A stretch of 64,000 bases of DNA from Paragyromitra xinjiangensis (Eukaryota > Ascomycota > Pezizomycetes > Pezizales > Discinaceae), in NCBI GenBank assembly GCA_038503065.1, contig JBCAMK010000008.1, positions 744,001-808,000 on the forward strand. Reading direction: 5' to 3'. Positions 22,071-30,893 of the stretch are shown here, piece by piece (positions within the stretch are counted from its first letter, which is position 1; every line of letters starts with the position of its first letter). A program made the translations under genes and the position numbers. Under the pieces are notes generated by a model. It saw only the letters and a program-made list of their open reading frames with translations. It had not been told where the DNA came from and searched no databases.

Positions 22071-23471
22071 TTAAATGATGTGGGTTATATCCGATTCCAA
22101 TAAGATAGAAATAGGTTGATGTAAACAAAAGTAGAAGAACAAACATAGAATGAAGAAAACTTCAAGAGAGCATAACATACTACTGAGGGAGTCATTGCCA
22201 TAAATGGTAAGAACCAACGAAAACTCAATACACTCAATTATTACACTTTCCACCAGACATCTTCTCACCCTTCTGTCTCTCCTTCTTCTCTGCTCGCAAC
22301 ACTGCCCTATGCTGTTTCCTCTCCTTATTCTTTTCTTCTGTTTTTCTTCCATTCTCTTCTTGCCTTCCTTCTTTTCGTACTGTGGCTTACCTCTGCTTTG
22401 GTCTGTCCTATTCATGTTGTCAAACGTACTCTTGTGACAAAACAAATCAATACTGTTCCGGAGACCAGAAGTAATCTCTGTCACCTTGTGCGCAATCAGT
22501 GCCCCCATAAACATAAACCCCTCTCCGATTGACAGTTCAACCCTCATCTTCAACTGCCACAACACCAAATCACCTCCAGTAAACCCATCCCCGTATGGAG
22601 CCACACAGTTGTAGGAGTTAGGCACATCCATCCAATCCTGATGTGATTTAGACACATCTCCACTCTGATTCCTGTTGATACATACCCCATGCCAGGCTCC
22701 TGCAACAGGTCTAACTGGTGTCCCCCGTTTGGTATTGACTCTTCTAATGTGCTTGACGATTGTACCTGTTAGCCTCACATACTGCTCAGGATTCTGCATC
22801 CTCAACTCATGACTCAATGCATCAAATAACTCCTGGTTCGCAGCCAGCCATTCATCAGCAACAGGTTGATCCTCCTCCATCTCCTTGCTCTCCCGAATTG
22901 CTCCATAGTCAGCCCATGCTGCATAATGCCTGCTGTCAAACACTCCCCGTGCCTCAGGATCTCCACCACCTCCTTGCCTCCTTGCTGCCCTGTCAGGTAA
23001 CATGGCATCTGCCTCTCTCAACCTCTCCATAAGTCTCTGCTTGATCTTGAACCTGTAGCCCAAAAGAACCCCTTTGCTGTCCTTGATCTCCAATGGCCCC
23101 AATGACGATGGAAAAAAAGTAAAAGCACGTACTGCCTCTGGATGCTCTGCAATCTCTGGCAACAATCCCACTTGCCCTTTAGATTTATTCAATAAATCTG
23201 TGAAGGTTTTGTTGGTTGTAGCTACATGTTTCTTCCTATTTTTGTCTATCCACGAGTCCAAAATTGTTTGTACCTCTACCTCCAAAGAACTCCCCTCCGG
23301 CATTCCCCCAGGAAGAGATTGCCTGGTAAAGGCTCCAGTAGTAATAAGGTGTTTGGCTCTCTTTGAATAATGAGTTGTTGTGGTTGCAGGTGTCGGTGCA
23401 GGAGTGAATGCGGGAGTGGATGCAGACGCAGAAGCTGAGGCAGAGGCTGATGAAGAGATGGAGAAAGTCAT
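22071..23471 (-). CDS. TET/JBP-like 2OG-Fe(II) dioxygenase
   Basis: A 466-residue frame opens with a Ser/Ala run. Its C-terminal half shows a 2-oxoglutarate/Fe(II) oxygenase core: HGVCINRN, then SKSHQDWMDVP supplying the HxD iron ligands, GFTGGDLVLWQLKMRVEL, then ALIAHKV with the distal His, and GLRNSIDLF with the Arg expected to bind 2-oxoglutarate. The spacing fits the fungal TET/JBP-like group, whose studied members oxidise 5-methylcytosine or thymine in DNA. Substrate cannot be told from sequence. The last 100 residues (basic, then hydrophobic) are unlikely to be native, and an intron or earlier end is possible. The gene is convergent with RepHel, 600 bp away. TET/JBP genes are known to ride on fungal KDZ transposons; linkage to a Helitron is unproven. 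Confidence 0.7.
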   Translation of the reverse strand: MTFSISSSASASASASASTPAFTPAPTPATTTTHYSKRAKHLITTGAFTRQSLPGGMPEGSSLEVEVQTILDSWIDKNRKKHVATTNKTFTDLLNKSKGQVGLLPEIAEHPEAVRAFTFFPSSLGPLEIKDSKGVLLGYRFKIKQRLMERLREADAMLPDRAARRQGGGGDPEARGVFDSRHYAAWADYGAIRESKEMEEDQPVADEWLAANQELFDALSHELRMQNPEQYVRLTGTIVKHIRRVNTKRGTPVRPVAGAWHGVCINRNQSGDVSKSHQDWMDVPNSYNCVAPYGDGFTGGDLVLWQLKMRVELSIGEGFMFMGALIAHKVTEITSGLRNSIDLFCHKSTFDNMNRTDQSRGKPQYEKKEGKKRMEEKQKKRIRRGNSIGQCCEQRRRRDRRVRRCLVESVIIECIEFSLVLTIYGNDSLSSMLCSLEVFFILCLFFYFCLHQPISILLESDITHII

Positions 23472-24219
23472 TGCTTGATGGAAATCTGGATAGAACCTCT
23501 GTCAGTCTATGCCTTATGAACACTCCCGACAGTAATAGTTGTAGTAGTAGTAGCAGTAGAAGTGGCAGGTGTATGATTTCCACATACGGGAGCTTTTAAA
23601 ACCTCAGCATGAGGGTACTTGTCTTTATCGTCTACATCATTGACGTGAGCTTAAAGTCCTGCTAGACGGCCACCAACCTCTAAAGGTACAACTGCCAGCT
23701 TTAACCTCCTGAGGAGGGCAGTTATCCTCAAGCTGAGTTGCAGTTATTCTCAAGCTGAGCGTGTTTGCCTTCACAAAGGTTCAGCATAGGGCCGAAGCCG
23801 TACACTGCTAGCTAAAATGCCACACTCCACCACCAACAAGTTGGCAGTGTGTCCACCAAACTCCCTCATCAACTGTATGTATACAGTCAACGTAGCCATA
23901 GGAGTTGACTTTCACATGGAGCGAGTGGGGGTGTGTTGCCAAACACATAAACACAAGAACAAACGAACATAAGAACACACAAACACATGAACACACAAAC
24001 ACACAAGCAATAGGAACTGACAGAGGAGTGTTGCGTACCAACCTTATGGAACACGAGTGGAGGAGGACAAGCAAAGGGCAGGCAGAGGAAGACGAGCTGA
24101 GGAGGTCGGGTGGAAGACAAGAGCGGGTGGAGGATAAAGATGAGGATGAGCGAGTCTACCAGGGAGGTCTGAAGTTGCTGCACAAGCAGAGGACAGGAAG
24201 CGGACACAAGGGAGACTAG
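23472..24219. other. Intergenic with ACACAAAC-rich microsatellite
   Basis: A GTAGTAGTAG run lies at about 23540. A (ACACAAAC/ACACAAGAAC)n stretch at about 23940-24010 yields spurious Cys/Val-rich frames. CTCAAGCTGAG and related words repeat at 23730-23760. No gene is supported. Confidence 0.5.
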
Positions 24220-25330
24220 AGGTCGATCAGGGAGGTTGGCAACTGCGGAAGAAGCTTGAGATAGGTGGCGGATGAGGGGGAGACTGCGGGTGGACCAGTG
24301 AGTTGACTAGGGAGGTTGGCAACTGTGGAGGAAGCTACAGATAGGCGGCAGATGTGGGGGAGACTGCAGGTAGACGGAGTGTCAACCAGAGATGTTTGTA
24401 GGTGCGGGAGAATCTCAGGAGAGGCGGGGGCGGCGGGGGAGGCTGGGAGACGAGCTCAGGAGAGCTGGGGGACGCGGGGGAGACTGGGGGACGCGGGGGA
24501 GACTGGGGGTCGGTCAGGGAGGTCTGCAGCTGCGAGACAAACTCAGGAGAGATAGAGGATGTGTGGGAGACAGCGGGTTGACCGGGGAGTCGACTAGGGA
24601 GGTTTGCAACTGTGGGAGAAGCTAGGGAGAGACTGCGGCGAGACTGAGAGTCAACCAGAGATGTCTGTAGATGTGGGAGAAGCTTAGGAGACGTGGGGGC
24701 GGCGGGGGAGACTGGGAGACGAGCTCAGGAGAGCTGGAGGACGCAGGGGAGACTGGGGGTCGGCCAAGGAGGTCTGCAGCTGCAGACAAGCTCAGGAGTA
24801 ATAGAGGATGTGTGGGAGACTGCGGGTTGACTGGGGAGTTGACCAGGGAGGTTTTCAACGGCGGGAGAAGCTAGAGATAGGTGGCGGATGTGGGGGAGAC
24901 TGGGGGGAGACTGAGAGTTGACCAGAGGTGTCTGCAGGTGCGGGAGAAGCTTAGGAGACAGGGAGACGAGCTCAGGAGAGCTGGGGGACGCAGTGGAGAC
25001 TGGGGATCGGCCAGGGAGGTCTGCAGCTGCGAGACAAGCTCAGGAGAGATAGAGGATGTGCGGGAGACTGCGTATTGACTAGGGAGTCGACCAGGGAGGT
25101 TTGCAACTGCGGGCGAAGCTAGAGATAGGTGGCGGATGTGGGGGAGACTGTGGAGAGACTGGGGGGAGACTGAGAGTCAACCAGAGATGTCCACAGGTGT
25201 GGGAAAGGTTCAGGAGAGAGGGAGGATGCACAGGAGACTGCGGGTTGCCCAGGGAGTAAACCAATGAGGTCTGCAACTGCAGGACAAACTCAGTAACAGC
25301 AGTGGACGTGCAGGAGATTGGGAGTGGACA
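24220..25330 (+). repeat. Satellite array, period about 249 bp
   Basis: The unit mark GGGAGGTTTGCAACTG...GAAGCTAGAGATAGG recurs at about 24599, 24848 and 25097, exactly 249 bp apart, with more degenerate copies at about 24232 and 24313. Each unit is built of shorter related blocks (GGGGGAGACTG, GAGGTCTGCAGCTGCGAGACAA, CTCAGGAGAG). Frames across it are low-complexity and not genes. Confidence 0.8.
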
Positions 25331-25592
25331 AAGTGATATGATAGCTGGAGGAAGTCGAGCTTTGAAGAAGCTAACAGTGGGGCGGTGTTGGAATTGTATG
25401 ATGTGTGCTGTGGGGTATTGGCATGCGGATGAGGTCACTAAAGTAATCCTCAACTGCTCTCAAAGTAAGAGGCCCTGTTGCTTACCCAGACAACCAGAAC
25501 CTTGTGCTCCCAGCAAGACCACCGATTTCCTAGTTTCTGGATACATAAGAATGATTAATAATTAAGTGAATCCAACCAAATGACGCCATAAA

Positions 25593-25795
25593 CATCAGCA
25601 AAAAGCCGGGTCTGCATCCAGTCATGCCCAGTGCCTTGGGCGCACTGGGCGCACTGGGCACACTGGGCGCACTGGGCTTGGATTTTTTTTAGGCACTGCT
25701 CTGGGCGTACTTACTAGTATGGTATACGCCTGGAAGCGCTGGACGTGTGGATATCAGTCCTAGTCCTTGGCGTGGGTCAACCTTCGTCCATGCTT
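25593..25795 (+). repeat. Accessory-side terminal region of Plavaka copy B
   Basis: This matches 8688 to 8490 in reverse complement. A short tandem run of TGGGCGCAC at about 25645-25675 is more expanded than in copy A. Similarity ends where the LINE tail TTATTATTTATTT begins at about 25794. The 260 bp before 25593 shows no gene. Confidence 0.75.
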
Positions 25796-26989
25796 ATTAT
25801 TTATTTATTTATTATTCATACTCGCATGTATCCGAAACGGATATGGCGTACAGCAGAAGAAAACCCAACAGGAACATAAAAGAAAACAAAACAAAACTAA
25901 CTAATCCTCCGCCAGTTCCAACCCAGCCTCTTCTAGGCTCATCGTCAATGAATGTGTTAATACCCCGATCTAGTGACTCCCTCTCACAGTGTCAAGACTA
26001 CCCTGGGCATTCTTCTCTCACCATCACATGTTGTGTGCCTATAGCACTCCCTCCACTAAGCCCAAAGGCCCATGAGGGCTGGATAAATCAATACAGGTAG
26101 GGGGAAACTTTAAAGAACCATGCGATCCTGACGTTCGCTGGCCTTAAGTCTAGCTTCAGTGAGTTTGAGGCAACCAGAAAAGTTACTGCGATGCTGTTCG
26201 TTACAGTTCTTGCAACGGATAATGGTGTGGAGGCAAGGAGCTCCCTTGATGGTGCAAGAGGAGGTTGCGCAGGAGTGGGAGGATGCTGTATGAGGCCCAG
26301 CACAGATGTTGCAGTAAGGCGTTTTGCTGGTACAGCGTTGTTGTGGATGGCCAAAAGCCAGACAGGTAGTGCATTGGGTATCTGGTCCGAAGCGAAGGTA
26401 TTTGGTGACTTTGTGGCGAAGTCCAAAGAGTGAGAGCCCTCTCTCAAGGGCAGTGGTGGCAGGTTGTTTCCCCACAATGGTCAAGACCATGGAGGAGGCC
26501 TGCTTTCCCTCTCTCTGCTCAGGCCTGGTGAGCCAGCGAGGGTCGCGGAGTAGGGTGGTGCCTGGGTTGAACTGCTCAACCTCAGACCTGATCTGCTGGA
26601 ATCCCTCTTCGCCAGAGGGAATGGAGGTAGGGACATTGTGCACAACAACTTGGGTAAGGATGGCTTCCTTTTCCATGCTGGTGGCATTGGGGATGGTATT
26701 GCGAACTACTTCTTCAAGCTTTTGTCTCTGCTTGAGAAGGGAGTCGGAGGTGGTAGAGGTGACAGCAATGAGCTGAACATGGTGAGCTGGTGTGAATCGC
26801 ACCTCTGCAATCAATGGCCTTTCCAGGGCAGCATTGACTGCATTGCGAATGAGGAGTGGGGTGATGTCATCAGGAATGGGTAGACCATTCCTGGTGATGA
26901 TTAGGGTATGGTCGCGTTTAGGGGGGTTTGCTGGTTGTTTGGTAGGCTTGGAGTCCTTGCTGGCGGGTCTGGGAGCCTTTTTAGAGGCA

Positions 26990-29269
26990 TTATTTATTTA
27001 TTTATTTATTTATTGTTCATACTCGCATGCATCCGAAACGGATATGGCGTACAGCAGAAGAAAACCCAACAGGAACATAAAAGAAAACAAAACAAAACTA
27101 ACTAATCCTCCACCAGTTCCAACTCAGCCTCTTCTAGGCTCGTCATCAGTGAATGTGTTAATACCCCGATCTAGTGACTCCCTCTCACAGTGTCAAGACT
27201 ACCCTGGGCATTCTTCCTTTACCATCGCTTGCTTTGTGCCTATAGCACTCCTTCCACCAGGTCCAGAGACCCCTGAAGGTTGGATACATCAATAAGGGTG
27301 GGGTGTAACTTAAGTTACCATGCGATCCTGACGTTCGCTGGCACTAAGTCTTGCTTGGGTGAGTTTGAGGCAACCAGAGAAGTTACCACGATGCGGTTCG
27401 TTACAGTTCTTGCAACGGATGATGGTGTGGAGGCAGGGAGCTCCCTTGATAGTGCAAGAGGAGGTTGCGCATGAGTGGGAGGATGCTGTATGAGGCCCAG
27501 CACAGATGTTGCAGAAGGGTGTCTTGCTGGTACAGCGTTGTTGTGGGTGGCCAAAGGCCAGGGAGGTAGTGCATTGGGTGTCTGGCCCAAAGCGAAGGTA
27601 TTTGGTGACTTTGTGACGAAGTCCAAACATGGAGAGCCCTCTCTCAAGGGCAGTGGTGGCAGGCTGCTTCCCCACAATGGTAAGAACCATGGAGGATGCC
27701 TGTTTCCCCTCTCTCTGCTCAGGTCTGGTGAGCCAGCGGGGGTCGCGGAGTAGGGTGGTGCCTGGGTTAAACTGCTCAACCTCAGATCTGATCTGCTGGA
27801 AGCCCTCTTCGCCAGAGGGAATGGAGGTGGGAATGTTGTGCACAACAACTTGGGTCAGGACTGCTTCCTTCTCCATGCTGTTGGCATTGGGAATGGTGTT
27901 GCGAACAACTTCCTCAAGCTTCTGTCTTTGCTTAAGGAGGGAGTCAGAGGTAGTGGAGGTGACAGCAATGAGCTGCACATGTTGAGCTGGTGTGAATCGC
28001 ACCTCTGCAATCAATGGCCTTTCCAGGGCAGCATTGACTGCATTGCGAATGAGGAGTGGGGTGATGTCATCAGGAATGGGTAGACCATTCCTGGTGATGA
28101 TGAGTGTACGGTCGCGTTTTGGGGGGTTTGGAGGTGTTTTGGTAGGCTTGGAGGCCTTGCTGGCGGGTCTAGGAGCCCTTTTAGAGGCAACCTGAGCCCA
28201 GGAGGTGGTGGCTGGCGGGGGAGGTGGGGGGAGGTTGGCAGAGGTCAGAATGGTTGTAAGAGTCCGTTTCTGTTCCAGGTCTGCAACCTTGGAGGTGAGG
28301 GTAGCCACCTTTTCCACTAGAGCTGGGTCATTGTGGAAGGTAGGGGCTGGTGGAGGTGTATTGATGGCTTTTTCAAGCTGTTTGACGCGTTTGGTGAGTG
28401 CTTTGATGAGCCTGTTCTGCTCATCCATCACTGCGAAGAGGGAGGGGTTGTAGTTCTCCCCAGTGCCAATGGCACCAAGGCGATCCAAATTGCTGTTAGA
28501 ATCATCCATCTGGATGACTGGAGGTAGGGTGGTAGAGAAGGTGAGGGGTCCCTCACTGTCCGTCATGTTAGAGTCAGACTCTTCCAGGAGGACAGAGCCA
28601 CTGTCTGTGGGCTCTGTGGCGGGCAGGGAGGCATAGTGAGGTAGGGGGACTGCTGGGCGAAGTGGCAGGGCTTGTGTAGGTGTTTGCTCTGGGTCTCCAT
28701 GAAGCAAAGGCGAAAAACGGGTGTTTGGGGGTGTTGTAGGGGCGCCAAACGGCGTTTGGAGCGGGTTTTGAGGTGAACTAGTCACAGAAGAGGGAGACCT
28801 GAAGCCTCTGCCTCTCCCTCTGCCTCTAGTCGAAGAGGAAGACATAGAGGGTCCTGAACCGACAGGAGGAGGTGGGGTGTATGGGGGGGTCCCTGGCGGG
28901 TGGGGGAGGGTGGGAGCAGGAAGTGTCAACAACTTCTGCAAATCTGCTCGGATCCGAACGAACGAGAGGGCGATCGAACGGGCACAGTGAGGGGACTCCA
29001 AAAAGCCCGGGGTCGAGTCAATCGGAGTAGTATTGGTGGAGATATGAGGTTTTGCAATATCTCAGGATTTGGTGAAGTTTTGGGAAAAGAGGGGTAAAAT
29101 AGCGAATTCGACAACAGCTTTTGCAAATCGAGGGCGACCTCGATGTACAATAGCAGGATCGAACGAGGGCAGCGAGCTGATTCCGAATAATCAAAAATCT
29201 CGTTAATCGGAGTAGTATTGGTGGAGTTGTGACCAAAAAGTCACTTTGGTGTTGTTGTTGTCGGTTTTT
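26990..29269 (-). mobile_element. ORF1-only LINE, copy beta (2,280 bp)
   Basis: The element is inserted within ORF1 of copy alpha and flanked by TTTTTAGAGGCA at 26978-26989 and 29270-29281. It holds a 5' leader, ORF1, about 300 bp of 3' UTR and an (AAAT)n-type tail (plus-strand TTATTTATTTA at 26990). The 5' leader ends at the same GTTGTTGTTGTCGG as alpha, so it appears full-length, yet ORF2 is missing. Confidence 0.85.
27310..28845 (-). CDS. LINE ORF1 (gag-like) of copy beta
   Basis: From the ATG at 28845, matching the start of copy alpha, this gives about 511 residues with no stop. Order: RGRGRGRG and Pro-rich N-terminus, acidic SDSNMTDSEG region, Leu heptad-like segment (LIKALTKRVKQLEKAI), Pro-rich linker, middle domain with PLIAEVRFTPAQHVQLIAV, and three Cys/His knuckles ending CKNCNEPHRGNFSGC. 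Such proteins coat LINE RNA. It is intact although the element lacks ORF2, so it would need another LINE's reverse transcriptase. Confidence 0.85.
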   Translation of the reverse strand: MSSSSTRGRGRGRGFRSPSSVTSSPQNPLQTPFGAPTTPPNTRFSPLLHGDPEQTPTQALPLRPAVPLPHYASLPATEPTDSGSVLLEESDSNMTDSEGPLTFSTTLPPVIQMDDSNSNLDRLGAIGTGENYNPSLFAVMDEQNRLIKALTKRVKQLEKAINTPPPAPTFHNDPALVEKVATLTSKVADLEQKRTLTTILTSANLPPPPPPATTSWAQVASKRAPRPASKASKPTKTPPNPPKRDRTLIITRNGLPIPDDITPLLIRNAVNAALERPLIAEVRFTPAQHVQLIAVTSTTSDSLLKQRQKLEEVVRNTIPNANSMEKEAVLTQVVVHNIPTSIPSGEEGFQQIRSEVEQFNPGTTLLRDPRWLTRPEQREGKQASSMVLTIVGKQPATTALERGLSMFGLRHKVTKYLRFGPDTQCTTSLAFGHPQQRCTSKTPFCNICAGPHTASSHSCATSSCTIKGAPCLHTIIRCKNCNEPHRGNFSGCLKLTQARLSASERQDRMVT

Positions 29270-30385
29270 TTTTTAGAGGCAACCTGAGCCCAGGAGGTGG
29301 TGGCTGGTGGAGGAGCAGCTGCTGGAGGTAGAGGGAGGTTGGCAGAGGTCAGAATGGTTGTAAGAGTCCGTTTCTGTTCCAAGTCTGCTACCTTGGAGGT
29401 GAGGGTAGCCACCTTTTCCACTAGAGCTGGGTCATTGTGGAAGGTAGGGGCTGGTGGGGGTGTGAGGATAGCTTTTTCAAGCTGCTTGACGCGTTTGGTG
29501 AGTGCTTTGATGAGCCTGTTCTGCTCATCCATCACTGCGAAGAGGGAAGGGTTGTAGTTCTCCCCAGTGCCAATGGCACCAAGGCGATCTAGGTTGCTGT
29601 TGGAGTCGTCCATCTGGATGACTGGAGGTAGGGTGGTGGAGAAGGTGAGGGGTCCCTCAGTGTCCGTCATGTCAGAGTCAGACTCTTCCAGGAGGACAGA
29701 GCCACTCTCTGTGGGCTCTGTGGCGGGCAGGGAGGCATAGTGAGGTAGGGGGACTGCTGGGCGAAGTGGCAGGGCTTGAGTAGGTGTTTGCTCGGGGTCT
29801 CCATGGAGCAGAGGCGAAAAACGGGTGTTTGGGGGTGTTGTAGGGGCGCCAAACGGCGTTTGGAGCGGGTTTTGGGGTGAATTCACAGAAGAGGGAGACC
29901 TGAAGCCTCTGCCTCTCCCTCTGCCTCTAGACGAAGAGGAAGACATAGAGAAGGGTCCTGAACCGACAGGAGGAGGTGGGGGGGTGGGTTGCTGTGCCCT
30001 GGGGGGGAGGGCTGGTGGTTGGGAAGGGGAAATCGATCAGAACTTCTGCAGTTCTGGACGGATCCGAACGAACGAGAAGGCGATCGAACGGGCGCGCTGA
30101 GGCGGTTCCAAAAAGCCCGGGATCGAGCTAATCGGACGAAAACTGGTGGAGTTATGAGAAGATGCAGAATCTGAAGATTTGGTGAGGTTTTTGGGAAGTG
30201 AGGGGTAAATAAGCGAATTCGACAACAACTATTGCAAAACTAGACGGATCCAGGCGTACAATAGCAGGATCGAACGGGGGCAGCGAGCTGATTCCGAATC
30301 TTCAAGAATCTCGTTAATCGGAGTAGTATTGGTGGAGTTGTGACCAAAAAGTCAATTTGGCGTTGTTGTTGTCGGTTGATCATTT

Positions 30386-30893
30386 TGGGGTGATAATCAA
30401 ACGTAGGCAACCTCAATTGAAGGTGCGCGATGTATGGGATATCCACGCTGTCCTGAGTGGGCACCCAGGCAGGTTGGGTGAACGATCGGGCGCAAGATCT
30501 AAGTGGGGCTGCACCAGCAGGCCTGGCTGCGTCACCAGCCCCTGCAGCTAGAGGTTGCTCAATACGGCAGTCATTGGGCCAGTCGTAGCTAACGGCTACG
30601 GGTCGGCCAAAGTATGCGTGACGATTCGCCCTACATATACCTAAGCCACCAATGAGTTAATATCATACTCCGCAGTAGGATAGGATTTGCTGTACCTTGT
30701 ATTTCCCTAGTATCAATATCCAGCTCCTCTTCTTCCTCCTCATCCTCCTCATCCTCCTCCTCCCCATCCTCCCCCTCAACCTCTTTAGCTCTGGCCTGCG
30801 CCTGAGTAGTCAGCCCAGCGAGTACTGCCCGCACAGCAGCATTGCCCTTATTCTTTACGGCGTCGGTCAGCAAGGTATTGATGGCTGCTTGGA
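30386..30893 (-). pseudogene. Accessory-gene relic of Plavaka copy B
   Basis: This holds the end of exon 2 (KNKGNAAVRAVLAG, then the Glu/Asp run and TREIQ), the second intron and the start of exon 3 (SVDIPYIAHLQLRLPTFDY). Exon 1 and half of exon 2 are lost in the deletion at 30888-30893. The rest of exon 3 is lost at the LINE 5' end. It lies antisense to the opening of the long transposase-containing frame. Confidence 0.85.

Larger units (their letters stand above)
26110..29946 (-). pseudogene. LINE ORF1 of copy alpha, split by copy beta
   Basis: The N-terminal half starts with ATG at 29946 (MSSSSSRGRGRGRG) and runs to about 29282. The C-terminal half runs from 26987 to 26110. Skipping beta and one duplication copy gives a continuous reading across SWAQVASKKAPRP. 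Domains: an RG/Ser/Pro-rich N-terminus, a Leu-rich coiled-coil-like stretch, a middle RNA-binding-type region, and Cys/His knuckles (CTTCLAFGHPQQRC, CNICAGPHTASSHSC, CKNCNEQHRSNFSGC) typical of LINE ORF1 nucleocapsid-like proteins. Confidence 0.8.
25796..30376 (-). mobile_element. ORF1-only LINE, copy alpha (interrupted by copy beta)
   Basis: The 3' tail is the plus-strand (TTAT)n run at about 25794-25816. The 5' end is at about 30376, sharing GTTGTTGTTGTCGG with copy beta. Without beta the element is about 2.3 kb: a 5' leader with two degenerate repeats of roughly 150 bp, ORF1, a 300-bp 3' UTR and the tail. No endonuclease, RT or RNase H is present. No target duplication is visible; the two flanks map to copy A positions about 3.3 kb apart, so a deletion accompanied or followed insertion. 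Confidence 0.75.

Noticed and set aside
24316..25078. Several Gly/Arg-rich frames
   Set aside because: All lie within the 249-bp satellite and follow its period.
30697..30887. N-terminal hydrophobic extension of the copy B transposase frame (MYFPSINIQLLFFLL...)
   Set aside because: It is the antisense of the Glu/Asp run of the accessory gene joined by deletion; it is not a signal peptide or a real start.
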